Part shown: one piece after another, positions 46,319 through 58,269 of the stretch
Layout of the letters: the number at the start of each line of letters is the position of its first letter
Position numbering within the stretch: position 1 is the stretch's first letter
Source of the DNA: Magnolia sinica
Lineage: Eukaryota; Streptophyta; Magnoliopsida; Magnoliales; Magnoliaceae
Assembly: GCF_029962835.1 (NCBI RefSeq)
Contig: NC_080574.1
Span: forward strand, 40,181,501-40,245,500
Reading direction: 5' to 3'
Length of the DNA: 64,000 nucleotides
The notes under the pieces: generated by a model
Databases searched by the model: none
The model's input: only the letters and a program-made list of their open reading frames with translations
What the model was told of the DNA's origin: nothing
Program-made: the position numbers and the translations under genes

Positions 46319-47078
46319 CTGACGGTTACGATTCTCTGAAATTAATTGGTTTTAGGATTAGTTTAAGATTAGGATTTTACTAACCTTAGTTTTTTTTATT
46401 CATTTATTTATTTATTTTTATTTAAGTTCAAAACTAACTTGTTTCCTGTTTTATAGGATCTTGACATAAGTTTCTCAATTAGTAATTCCTTCCTAATCTC
46501 TCTACTTTTTCCTATTTTTTAGAATTAGGGTTTAAATTTTAGAAAATTTCTAATTCTAGTATCCTCCCTTCTGTAGGAAATAGTTTATTTTTAGAAATTA
46601 GGTTATTTCTTTCCCTTTTTAGAAATTAACTTTCTATTTTTATTTTAGTAACTTTCTAATTTTAACTCTTTTAAAATCTAATTTGTTTCCTAATTTATTT
46701 TTAGAATTTTTGTTTAGAAACTAACCTTCCTATTTTGTAGGCCTTTAAAATAGAAATTTCTAATTCGGTAAGCTCCTTCTCTACTTTCTATTTTTCAGTT
46801 CTCTTTTAATAATTTACTTTCTAGTTTAGGTCTTTCCTAATTTATTTTAGAAATTTTCACTTTCTTTTAGGAATTCCTTATTTTAGAAATTAATTTACTG
46901 CTATTTTTCTTTTAAAGGATTGTTCTTCTCTTTTTAGAATCTAACTTATTCTGTTTTATTTTGCAGGTTTTTAACTTAGGACTCTAATTTGGTAATTTCT
47001 TTCCAACTCTCTCTTTCTTTCTAGATTTTCTTTTCCTTTCTTAGGATTAGATTTTTAATTGAGGGCTGCGAGTGTTTC
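46319..47078 (+). other. T-rich leader between PBS and gag
   Basis: Repeated TTTTAGAAATTA and CTAATTT words with no open frame. Such a long U-rich leader before gag is usual for Athila-type elements. Confidence 0.7.
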
Positions 47079-48582
47079 ATGCCCAAGTGGGCCCGTGACA
47101 ACACTCGACATCTCTTGACTGAAGGAGGATTGGTTGAGGGGTTGACTATCCATCGCAGGACTAGACACTACTCGAAATCCCCTGAGTTAATTGAAGTTAT
47201 GGCTGAAGACCAACCTCCTCTACTTCCACCCAGGGTGGAGGATACCCAAGATGAGAATGAGGTGCAACAGGCACCCCCGCCTCGTACTTTACGAGATTAT
47301 CTACAACCGGCGGGAGTGAGTACGCCCTCATGCATGATTTTTCCTGAAAACACAGGACAAATGGACATCAAGCCAGGAGTTATCCAACTCCTTCTCAAAT
47401 TCCATGGACTTGAATCAGAGAGTCCATATTTACATTTGAAAGAGTCCATAGCTACATTATGTTTTCCTAATGTATCTGAGGATACAATTAGGCTGAAACT
47501 CTTTCCTTTTTCCTTAAAAGAGAAAGCTAAGACGTGGTTACATTCACTGCGTCCTAGATCCATTGGCACATGGAACGACATGCAGAGGGAATTCATAAAA
47601 AAATTCTTCCCACATCATAAAACGATTACCCTCAGAAAAGCAATCATGAACTTTGCCCAAAAGGAAGATGAAACATTCTTCCAATGTTGGGAAAGGTTCA
47701 AAGATTTGGTCAGTTCATGCCCACAACACGGATTTGAAACGTGGCGCATTACAAATTTTTTCTATGATGGACTGACATCTTCCATGCGCCAAATGGTCGA
47801 GACAATGTGTAATGGAGAGTTCATTAATAAAGATGTTGACGAGGTATGGGATTACCTCGATAGTCTCGCTGAAAAAACACAATCATGGGACTATTACCCA
47901 ATGGCAAACACCACGTCTAGGCCGACTCAATTAAAGGAGAAAGGTGGATTATATCTCTTGAAAGAAGAGGATGATCTCAAGTGTAAAGTGACTACGCTCA
48001 TAAGGAAAGTTGAGGCCATGGAAGGAAAGAAGGATAAGGTTAATAAAATTGTTTGCGGCATCTGTGATTGCAACATTCATACAACTGAAAATTATCCTAC
48101 AATACCCGCCTTTCGAGGAGTATTGAATGAACAAGCTAATGCCGTAAACAACTATCAAAGACCTTTTACTGGACCTAACTCCAATACATACAATCCTGGC
48201 TGGAAAAATCATCCAAACTTTAGTTGGAGGAACGGGACAAACGGTTACTCCTCCAGGTTTCTTCAATCAAAATCCAAATCAAGTGAAACCTCAAGAGGAA
48301 CCGGTTCAAAATTTCATACAAGAGCTGGCTCAGGCTATGCGGGAAATTACAGATTTTATGCAAAAGATAGATTCTCGTATAACGGTTATAGAAAAGGGGA
48401 TGCTTCCTGCACAACCTCTCCCCAATCCTAAACCGCAGTACGAGATCAATGATCCCAGCTCTTCAAATCAGATGGGGCACGCTAAATCCATCACCACTCT
48501 TAGGAGTGGAAAGGTCATTGATAAAACTCTCCCGGTTATGCCCGAAAAGCCTCGAGAACCAGAAGAGGACAACAATGATTGA
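47079..48582 (+). pseudogene. Athila-type gag, one frameshift and one stop
   Basis: Frame 47079-48431 begins MPKWARDNTRHLL. The capsid-like retrotransposon gag domain (PF03732 type) spans about residues 95-260 with KLFPFSLKEKAKTWLHSL, FIKKFFPHHKT and WERFKDLVSSCPQHGF. A zinc-knuckle-like CGICDCNIHTTENY has lost its last Cys. Near 48230 the frame shifts: the C-terminal part (AQAMREITDFMQKIDSR, then ITTLRSGKVIDKT, a conserved Athila motif) is read in the frame of 48283-48582. That frame ends at TGA 48580-48582, after which the same frame continues into protease. Gag would assemble the particle; this copy cannot make the full fusion. Confidence 0.88.
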
Positions 48583-50311
48583 TCCAGTGATGCCCCACAA
48601 AAATTAGAACCGGAACTTCTAGAGAAGCCAGTTGCTCCATTCTCCCAACGGTTGGTTTCACCAAAACCTCTCTCTAACTCTCAGGATATCCTAGAGGTGT
48701 TGAAACAAGTGAAAGTCAACATTTCTCTACTTGATGTCGTGAAACAGATTCCTTCGTATGCCAAATTTCTGAAAGACTTATGCACGACCAAAAGATGGAA
48801 AATTATTCAAAAGAAAATCTTCTTGACTGAGAAAGTGAGTGCCATCCTGAAGCAAGACGTGCCGCAGAAATTCAAGGATCCCGGTAGCCCAACCATATCA
48901 TGTGTAATCGGGAACCATCGAATTGATCACGCACTTCTTGACTTAGGAGCGAGCGTCAATCTGATTCCCTACTCGGTATACAAACAGTTAGGTTTAGGTG
49001 AATTAAAACCCACCCTAACCACACTACAACTTGCTGATCGCTCTGTTCGTGTACCAAGAGGGATAATTGAGGATGTGTTAGTCCAGGTCGATAGATTTTA
49101 CTACCCTGTAGATTTTATCATCCTGGACACCGAACCCATCAATAACATGAGCACTCAGATTCCCGTCATTCTTGGTCGCCCATTCCTTGCCACGTCAAAT
49201 GCAATTATCAATTGCAGGAATGGTGTCATGACTATGTCTTTTGGAAATTTGACATTGGAGTCAAACATTTTTTTCAATAACGGCAGCAACGCAGAGGATG
49301 ATGACGATTTCCACGACATTAACATGATTGACTCTTTCGTGGAAGATACGACACCTCTGACCTTATCCTCCGACCATTTAGAGACGTGCCTAGCCCACTC
49401 CCATGATTTTGATGATGACATGATTAGGGAGACGTGTGCCTTGCTTGATACTGCACCGGTACTTGAAGTTAACCGGTGGAGGCCACAATTTGAAGAATTG
49501 CCACAAACCGATGTAGTGCCTCTACCGTCTAACCTCAAGCCGCCGAAGCTTGACCTAAAACCTTTGCCCTCTGATTTGAAATATGCCTATTTAGGTCAAG
49601 ATGAGACATACCTGGTGGTGATCTTTGCCCACCTGGAGAAAGAACAAGAGAGTATGCTCATATCTACTCTCATTGAGTATAAAGGAGCCCTGGGATGGAC
49701 GATAGCGGACCTCAAGGGAATCGATCCCTCGATTTGTACTCACCGCATATATCTTGAGGATAATGCAAAAACCGCTCGGCAACCACAACGTAGACTAAAT
49801 CCAAACATGAAGGAAGTGGTTAAGGCCGAGGTTCTTAAACTATTGGACGTGGGTATTATATACCCTATATTTGATAGTCAATGGGTGAGTCCAACTCAAG
49901 TGGTCCCTAAGAAGTCCGGAATCACCATCGTAGCCAATGCTAATAATGAACTCGTGCCAACTAGAGTCACTACTGGTTGGAGAATGTGCATTGACTACAG
50001 GAAGTTGAATACCGTCACGAGAAAAGACCACTTTCCTTTACCATTCATTGATCAGATCCTGGAAAGGTTAGCTGGTCATTCCTATTACAGTTTTCTTGAC
50101 GGGTATTCGGGCTACAACCAGATAGAGATAGCCCCTGAAGACCAGGAAAAGACCACATTTACATGTCCCTACGGCACCTTTGCCTATCGAAGGATGCCAT
50201 TCGGACTATGTAATGCCCCTGCCACCTTTCAGCGATGTATGCTTAGTATCTTTTCTGATATGGTAGGGCAATATCTAGAGGTCTTCATGGACGATTTCTC
50301 TGTTTACGGTC
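48583..50311 (+). pseudogene. Athila-type protease and first half of reverse transcriptase
   Basis: This region continues the gag frame after TGA 48580-48582; the first Met is at 48652. The aspartic protease carries LLDLGASVNLIPYSVYK (DLGAS is the active-site form normal for this lineage) and PVILGRPFLATSNAII. A linker follows, then RT: VVPKKSGIT, MCIDYRKLNTVTRKDHFPLP, SFLDGYSGYNQIEIAP, YRRMPFGLCNAPATFQRCM, and the catalytic FMDDFSVYG. Immediately after this motif the frame runs into the solo LTR at 50312. The RT core residues visible here are intact; the break is the insertion and the upstream lesions. Confidence 0.9.
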
Positions 50312-50739
50312 TGTCACGCCCCAAACCCGGAAATCGGATTCACAAAATTTCCAATTGCCGAATCCGGTGCCAACAGCCTCCGTAGTACCCCATTATTGGC
50401 TCCCAGCGTCCATACGCCAGATTCCGATCTTGGGATCCTACAAGGAGGAATATTTTTTTTTGTACATTTAACTCATAATAAGCACAACCACAAGATTACC
50501 CAATTCACAAAAGCAACATCAACATCACATATCCACTAATATAATCAGTTGAGTACAATGCTATAAGGAAATACATAAATCAAAAATCAAGCTCCAGAAG
50601 ACCGCTGCACGCTCCAAGCTCAACAATGCTGCAACCTAACATCTCCTGCACGCATCTATCGTGCATAAGCTTATAGAAAGCTTAGAGGGTGGTGTAAGTG
50701 TGTGCACAAGGTAAGTGCCAAGTATTCAATACAATGCCA

Positions 50740-50960
50740 TCATCATACAAGACCGGAAATACCGGTGATCCATAAATCGTACAATATCAGAATAAACAGA
50801 TATACGAACAAGATCATGAATTATCAGAGTAAGCAGAAATACTGACAAGAACAAGGATTATCAGAGTAAACAGAAATACTGACAAAGTCATAAATCACAC
50901 GATAACAGAGTAAGCGGAAATATTGGTAAGTGCATAAATCATACAATATTAAAATACACA
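50740..50960. repeat. Minisatellite of ATCAGAGTAAACAGAAATACTG units
   Basis: About five units of roughly 40-50 bp with words AATATCAGAGTAA, CAGAAATACTGACAA and CATAAATCATAC. The equivalent place in solo LTR 2 has at most one or two such words. Confidence 0.75.
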
Positions 50961-52129
50961 ATACAAATCAATATAAAAATGAAGAGTTGTAGAGAGCCAA
51001 ATATCAGATACAGAGGATGCAATGCAATATACATTCCTGATAAGTAAAATGAATAGCGTCAACCATACCACATGCTGCGGATGTAATGCAACATGCAGTG
51101 CAAATGGAATGACCATGCTGGAGTGTGAAGTTGGTATGGTAGTGTGTAGTATCGCAGGCTATGGGGTCCATCACAATGGACTTCTATCCAAACTAGTCCC
51201 ATACCTAATTTGGATGGTCAAACCCAATGTGGTAAACTCCTGATCTCAGGTTAGTCACGCGCCCCAACCAAAATCCTGGCCTTTGCGAAGGTACACGTAA
51301 CAAATAGTTGCGCACTACTAGCCCGGGTGGATAGTGAATGATGAATGAATGAATGAGTATGCAACTCCTACTCACTAAGTCCACATATCAGTACGGTTCA
51401 TCTCTGGGATCATCACTGGGGTTTAGTACACTCCAAATGGCACTGCCGTTCTCTCAGCCGCACAGTCCAAGTGAGCGTAAGAAACCTCACTATCTGTTTG
51501 GCCAATAGTCTGCCAATACCTATCCGGCACGTCGATAGCAGACCCATTCACGAGCTAGTCAAACTCAGCCTAGTATTGCCCCTTACCCTCAGGCGGGTAA
51601 GGCCACACCCCCTCCCAACCGACCACGACATAGTGGGAGACGCGGCCTCCTGGTATTCGGCACTCGGGCGCTCATGTATCCACTCGGTCTCGACGTTGGG
51701 GCGTCTCCTGGCCACGGAGGTTTAGGGATTTTCACCCAGGGACATCTATGGCGCCCGTATACTAGAACCAAACATTTCCGGTGTCCCATTTGGCCATCCA
51801 CGATATGCCTGTGGAGGCTACGACCCTGATGTCGCTAGGGCGTACAGTAATCATAATGCGAGATGCATGAGTCATACAATCCAGTCATGCATCAATCCTG
51901 TGTATACCGCGTGCTCATGTGAGATAACCTCCGCCTATCAGGGAGTCTCATAACAACATGCTCAATGACGTATGCAATGATCAACCACATCTCATAACAA
52001 ACATGCAGATGATGCGTATGGGCATGTATCATGATGCTATGCTGTCACATACTTATAACCGGTATCAACAACCGGCATCGACAATCGACCTCGACAATGT
52101 GGACATTTAACCAACATTGCCCCCAAGGA

Positions 52130-53680
52130 ATTTCCCACATAGAGCCAAACATATAATGGGCCCACGGCCTCACACAAAGGCCTGATATACAACATAGTGG
52201 GCCTTACCCAAGGGACACATATACACAACAGGCGGGCCCTGCTCATGGGCCTCAAATACATGACACGTGGGCTCTACACATGGGTCTCGAATACATCGAA
52301 TGGGCCATGCATCATGGGCCATGAATACATCACAATGGGCCTTTCTCATAGGCCTAACATACATCATAATGGGCTCCATAGCCTAGTCTTCAAATACATC
52401 CTAATGGGCCTCATCGCATAGGCCTCATATACATCATGTTAGGCCTTAAACACGACCTGAATGCACATCACAACGGTCCTCAAATACGGGCCGCATATAC
52501 ATCGCATTGGGCCTTAACAATCGGCCTCGATATTCGGCCTCAATACTTGAAATCGACACTCGGGATCGGCCTCGATAACTGGGCTGAAAACATATCATAA
52601 TGGGACACGACATACGGGCCAAAAATATGTCGCAATGGGCCTCAACCCAAGGGCTGAAAATACATCTCTGTGGGCCTTACCAAATGGGCCATAAACACAT
52701 CCTAATGGGCCTCATCTATGGGCCTCTAACATATCATAACGGGCCTTGCATCAATGGGCCGCACAAATGCACAATAGGTAGGCCCTGCACATGCAGCAGA
52801 TGGGCCCCACCAGATGGTTAGTGTGGATATAGAATGCATACATCTGGTGGATCACACATCCCACGGACGGTGTGAATAAAACATGCATCGAGGCTGGCCC
52901 TATATGATCTGGACGGATAAGGTGGAACATATGAGGTGGGCTCTGCTCACGGGTTCCAAATACATTACAATGGGGATTACCAAATGGGCTTTGAATACAT
53001 CACAATGGGCCTCAATCCCATTGGCCCTGATATATATCATAATGGGGTGCCTGCCCTAGATGGCGTGGATAAAAATACTTCATGGTGCATCCCATCCAAA
53101 TAGTTGGACAGTATGGATATAAAAACATATATATCATGTGGGATCCATGTGTACAACGGATGCATCAAGGTGGGTCTCACATAGATGGACTGCATGGAAC
53201 GAAATACATATGTCACACGGGTTCCACATCCCACGGCTAGAGATTGGGCGGTGAGGATAAATAAATACATCATGTTGGCCCACACTGCATATGGACAGTA
53301 TGCTTATTCAACACATATAATAACATATAGTAAGGAGGGCCCCACCGTCCAGTAGCTCGTGGACGATGTGAATATGGAGTGCATGCATCAAGATGGGCAC
53401 CTCGAATGGACCACAAAATACATCAAAGTGGGCCCGACAATTGGGCCACAAAATACATCAAAGTGAGCCCGACAATTGGGCCACAAAATACATCAAAGTG
53501 GGCCCGACAATTGGGCCACAAAATACATCAAGGTGGGCCGGACAAATGGGCCACAAAATACATCAAAGTGGGCCCGACAATTGGGCCACAAAATACATCA
53601 AAGTGGGCCTCCTCACATGGTCATACGTATACTAAATGGGCCACACCAATGGGCCCCATGTATATCAAATGGGCCACACC
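52130..53680. repeat. Long ATGGGCC/ACATCA array of solo LTR 3
   Basis: More than forty GGGCC words alternate with ACATCA/ACATCATAATGGGCC text over about 1.5 kb, three times the length in solo LTR 2. It ends in a regular 35-bp tandem array. Confidence 0.85.
53411..53620. repeat. Six-copy 35-bp tandem repeat
   Basis: Units start with CCACAAAATACATC at 53411, 53446, 53481, 53516, 53551 and 53586, exactly 35 bp apart. Units differ by one to four bases (for example CAAAGTGAGCC, CAAGGTGGGCCGG). 35 is not a multiple of 3, so the three overlapping peptide-repeat frames are artefacts. Confidence 0.97.
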
Positions 53681-54105
53681 CAAATAAAAGTGGTGATAAT
53701 AATTTCCACCATTTAAGTTCCTAAGGCCCACCATAACATATGTTTCCCATCCAACATGTTCATAAATTAACGTAATGATAGATGAAGTGGAACAAATATC
53801 AGCTTAATAGGAAACTCCCATGGCCCTTAGAAATTTTGAACGGTGGACGTCGTTGTCCACTACCTTAAATGGTGGGGTCCACTTGAACTTTACATCTGAC
53901 TTATTTTTAGTCTCAAGCCTGTTAAGACAAGCTTGCCAAATGGTTGGACGGTTTGGATGCAACACATGCATCAAGGGCCGGGTCCACATGAGCTATGGAT
54001 CTGACTCATTATTTAGCTCACACCATGAAATGAGCTTTCAAAATGGATGGACAGCTTGGGTGCAACACATGCATTATGGTGGGTCCCATGAAGGCCCACC
54101 ATCAT

Positions 54106-54185
54106 GTATATATTATACAATATAATATAAAATCTATATATATAATATATGTAATATATACAATATATGTAATACATACAATATA

Positions 54186-54235
<50 letters not shown>
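54106..54235. repeat. TA/AC microsatellite in solo LTR 3
   Basis: A degenerate TATAATATA stretch followed by (AC)n at 54191-54232, at the position of the TA tracts in the sister LTRs. Confidence 0.9.
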
Positions 54236-54236
<1 letters not shown>

Positions 54237-56127
54237 TTCACATCAGCCCCACACGTGGGGTGGTCCCACCGTCCAGGTGTGGACGGTGGCGTGGATAAAC
54301 ACATACATCCTTGTTGGGGTCCACTAGCCGTCCAGCCTTGATGGCATTAACAAAACAAATACATGTACGTGGGTTCCACCGTGGGCCTGGACGATAGGAA
54401 TAAATGAGTACATCATTGTGGGTCCCATGTGGGGCCCACCATAATGCTTATTTGCCGTCCAACCCATTGATAAGGTTGTACGGACCTGGAATGAAGTGGA
54501 AAAATACACCCAAAACTTCTATGAACCCAAAAAACAATAGGTTCAATGGCAACCATACAATACCATTGTTTCTTATGATGTGGGCCATCTGAGCCTTAGA
54601 TGGGTCCTATATTTGGAGGGAGACCCACTGCCCCAAGGGCCTATGGAATGGACGGCGTGGATTCTCAAAATACATCACGGTGGGGCTCACTTCTGGGGTC
54701 CCACGGTCGGCCAGGGACCGTCCCAGCGCCTGCTGCGCTGTCAGCGGCAGTAGGTGCTGCCTGCCTAGTTTTTTTTTTTTGTTTTTTTTGAAAATTTTAG
54801 TTTTTTACATGGTTTTTCATATGTGGGGCCCGCATCAAGTAGATCCACACCACCCATTGTATTCCATGGCCCGATACGGACCAAACAAGTCCAATATTCA
54901 CTTTATTTTTGGTGCATCAAAACGACAGGGTGGATTTCAGTGGTAGAAACACTGTTTGCTATACTGGGGCCCGTCTGAGAGTCAGATTAACCTCATTTTT
55001 TGGATCAACGCTTAAAATGATCTAAGAGATAGGATGGACGGCGTAGATTAAACTTATACATTGAGGCAGGGCTTGTATGAGTGGTCCTTCCAAAGTTTTT
55101 TTTTAAAATCAAACTGACACATTTTTTTGTCTTGATTGCTTGGCAGCACACACCACTCTCACTACACTCTTCCCTTCTCACACACGACGTCCAGCGTCTA
55201 GGGACGCTGGACGGTTGCATACAACACATGTATAAGGTGGGTCCCACATGTGGGGACCATGGAAATGGTTGGTGGGTCACACGTGGACGTGGCCCACTTG
55301 ATTTGGACCGATTTGATATTTGTGTTTTCCCATCTCCCTAAGGTAGGGCCCAAATGGTTTGAACAGTTGGATAAAACATACATCAAGTGGGGTACATCCG
55401 GGTGGGCCACACCGCCACTTCGTCACACGCAACAAAAGTAAAAGAGAGAGAGAAGAATAGAGACACCCACATTAGATCTTGGACTTCTTTCTTCCGCCAA
55501 CGCGATATAGAGCTCCAAAGGACGAACTTCAACGGTTGAGATTGTTTTTGGAGGGTGGGGATGAGAGATAGGAAGGTGGGCCACACTAAGTTTTCTCTCA
55601 TGGAGGTGGACGTTGGCTCTCATGGGTTGCTTAGAAGGGAGTGAAGTGAGAGAGAGAGAGGTGATGTAAGGGAGTGATGGGAGAGAGAGATGGTGAGGTG
55701 ATGAGAATTAATGGGTTTGACTTATGGGGAAAAAGGGAAGGGAGTGGTTGCTTGTAAGGAGTTAGGGCTAGGGGTAGGGTAGGGTGATGTCACCCCTATG
55801 GTGACATCATAGTAATTATTATTTTTTTTTCTAGGGAAGTACAACAACAAGGGTAGGTGGGTCCCACAATCAAGTGATCAATGACCTAGATAATGCACGG
55901 GCCGGATCTCATAATCTAAGCGTCGCATTGACGCACAAGACGTGTCGCCGGAACCGCGACGACGGCGCGGTCGCAATGACATAGGTCTCGTTTTGAGTCG
56001 GCTTGGGTTTACAGGATGTGACTCAAGAGCGTACGCCAATGCTATCTACGCGTCGCGGGTCGTCGGAATTCGACTGGGAGGGCCGTGGAAGTTATGGAAT
56101 GATACGGGCTAGGATGTGGGTCTTACA

Positions 56128-56980
56128 CGGTCCATCTTTCAGCAAGTGCTTGGAAAGTCTTAAATGTGTGCTGAAAAGATATAAAGAAAAGAACTTGGTA
56201 CTTAATTGGGAGAAGTGCGATTTCATGGTTCAGAAGGGAATTGTCCTTGGGCATATCATCTCGTCCAAAGGAATCGAGGTAGATAAGGTAAAAATCGATC
56301 TTATCTCTAACCTACCTCCACCCAAGAACATCAGAGACGTGCGATCCTTCTTAGGACACGCAGGATTTTACAGGCGATTCATAAAGGACTTTAGTCTCCT
56401 CTCTCGTCCTTTATGTACTCTTCTTCAAAAGGATGCTCCGTACGAGTGGACTGAGCAATGTCAGGAAGCTTTCACCAAGCTTAAGGGCACGTTAACCACT
56501 GCACATATCATGCAGCCACCCGACTGGAGCCTTCCTTTTGAGCCTATGTGCGACGCTTCTGATTATGCTCTTGGGGCGGTCCTAGGCCAGAGAAAAGATA
56601 AGAGGCCCTACGTCATTCATTACGTAAGTAGAACTTTAAATTCTGCCCAGGTGAACTACTCGACTATGGAAAAGGAACTCTTAGCTGTAGTGTTCGCCTT
56701 GGACAAATTTAGGTCCTACTTGATCGGATCCAAGATCATTATCTACACAGATCATGCGGCACTTAAGTATCTTCTTTCTAAGAATGATTCTAAGCCCCAT
56801 TTGATACGATGGATCCTTCTACTCCAAGAATTTGATTTGAAAATTAAAGATAAAAAGGGAGTAGAGAACGTAGTGGCCGATCACCTTTCTCGCCTTAATA
56901 CCTCTGATTCCCTTGAGGCGACCCATATCAATGATATGTTCCCTGATGAACAATTGTTCAGAGTCTCCCATTCACCTTAG
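56128..56980 (+). pseudogene. Athila-type RT second half and RNase H, ends at a premature TAG
   Basis: It resumes with [20 protein letters not shown] directly after the solo LTR. RT thumb: [20 protein letters not shown], then [17 protein letters not shown]. RNase [58 protein letters not shown] and [11 protein letters not shown]. The TAG at 56978-56980 stands where a tryptophan is usual, consistent with a single G-to-A change, and separates RNase H from integrase. The apparent Met start at 56003 lies in the solo LTR and is spurious. Confidence 0.9.
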
Positions 56981-58269
56981 TTCGCTGATATTGCTAATTA
57001 TCTTGCTACAGGTGCCATACCGACACAGTGGACTGCGCAAGATAAGAAGAAATTCTTCACCGAGGTGCGCAACTTTTTCTGGGATGATCCTTATTTATTT
57101 AAATATTGTCCAAACCAAATCCTAAGGAGATGTGTTCCAGACGATGAGCATCAGAGCTTCATCTCCTTCTGTCACTCACAGGCCTGTGGTGGTCACTTTT
57201 CTGCTAAAAAGACCACGGCCAAGATTCTGCAGTGTGGCTTTTACTGGCCCACTATGTTTAGGGACACTCATGAGTTTTGCAAAACTTGTGAGCGTTGCCA
57301 GAAATTGGGAGCATTGTCCCGTCGAAATATGATGCCTTTGAATCCCATCCTTATCATTGAAGCATTTGATTGCTGGGGCATCGATTTCATGGGACCATTC
57401 CCCCAATCATTTGAAAATCTGTATATTTTGCTCGCCGTGGACTATGTCACTAAATGGGTTGAAGCGATTTCGTGTCGAACTAATGACCATCGCACGGTCA
57501 TTAAATTTCTAAAAGAAAACATCCTTTCTCGATTCGGAATGCCTCGAGCCATCATTAGTAATGGGGGCTCACACTTTTGTAATAAACCATTCGAGAGCTT
57601 AATGAAGAAATACGGTATCTCTCATAAGGTGAGCACCCCGTACCACCCACAGACAAGTGGGCAAGCCGAAATTTCTAATAGGAAAATTAAACACATTTTG
57701 GAGAAAACGGTTAACCCTGACCGTAAGGATTGGTCAATCCGATTGACCGATGCCTTATGGGCATACCGTACTGCCTTTAAAACCCCTATTGGAATGTCTC
57801 CCTTTAGACTTGTCTATGGGAAGGCTTGTCACTTGCCTGTGGAGCTGGAACATAAAGCGTACTGGCGATCAAAAATCTTAATTTCAATCTGGACAACGCT
57901 GGCTCGCTACGCAAACTTCAATTGAATGAACTGGAGGAAATCCGGAATGATGCGTACGATAATTTGAGAATATACAAGGATAAGATGAAAGCATTTCATG
58001 ACCAACACATTTTGCGAAAATCATTCACGCCTGGTCAGAAGGTCCTTTTGTACAATTCTCGATTACATCTCTTTCCGGGTAAGCTTCGATCCCGTTGGAC
58101 TGGCCCTTACATTGTTGTTACTGTTTTTCCTCATGGGGCCGTTGAAATTAGAGATCCCGCCAATGGCAAAGAGTTTAAAGTCAATGGACATCGATTGAAA
58201 CCATTTGTCGAGAAATTTGATTCAGAGGACATGTCCATGACCTTGACTGCTCCTGTTTACCAGGATTGA
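56981..58269 (+). pseudogene. Athila-type integrase, frameshifted, second catalytic Asp changed to Asn
   Basis: N-terminal HHCC zinc finger: [13 protein letters not shown] then [10 protein letters not shown] (57150-57305). Catalytic core: [13 protein letters not shown] (first Asp), then [14 protein letters not shown], where the lineage has ISDGG, so the second Asp is Asn (codon AAT near 57560), and [17 protein letters not shown] (Glu kept). A one-base loss near 57865 shifts the frame; the C-terminal part ([34 protein letters not shown]) is open from 57907 to the TGA at 58267-58269. Either lesion alone should abolish integration. Confidence 0.9.

Larger units (their letters stand above)
50312..56127 (+). 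mobile_element. Solo LTR 3 of the Tekay-like family, inside Athila RT, TSD CGGTC
   Basis: TGTCACGCCCCAAACCCGG...GTGGGTCTTACA, with canonical TG..CA ends and a perfect duplication CGGTC (50307-50311, 56128-56132). Removing 50312-56132 restores RT colinearity across the site, which fixes the boundaries. At 5816 bp it is 1.7-1.8 kb longer than copies 1 and 2, because of a roughly 45-bp-unit minisatellite (50740-50960) and a much longer GGGCC array (52130-53680). No PBS, polypurine tract or coding domain. It is the best preserved of the three copies at its ends and postdates the Athila insertion. Confidence 0.92.

Noticed and set aside
47297-48414. Minus-strand frames under gag
   Set aside because: Shadows of the plus-strand gag.
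53379-53724. Three overlapping open frames with NTSKWARQLGHKIHQ-type peptide repeats
   Set aside because: They are three readings of one 35-bp DNA tandem repeat inside a solo LTR. The unit length is not a multiple of 3 and there is no family resemblance.
56003-56127. An upstream Met start for the RT second-half frame
   Set aside because: It lies inside the solo LTR; the real coding sequence starts at the junction at 56128.
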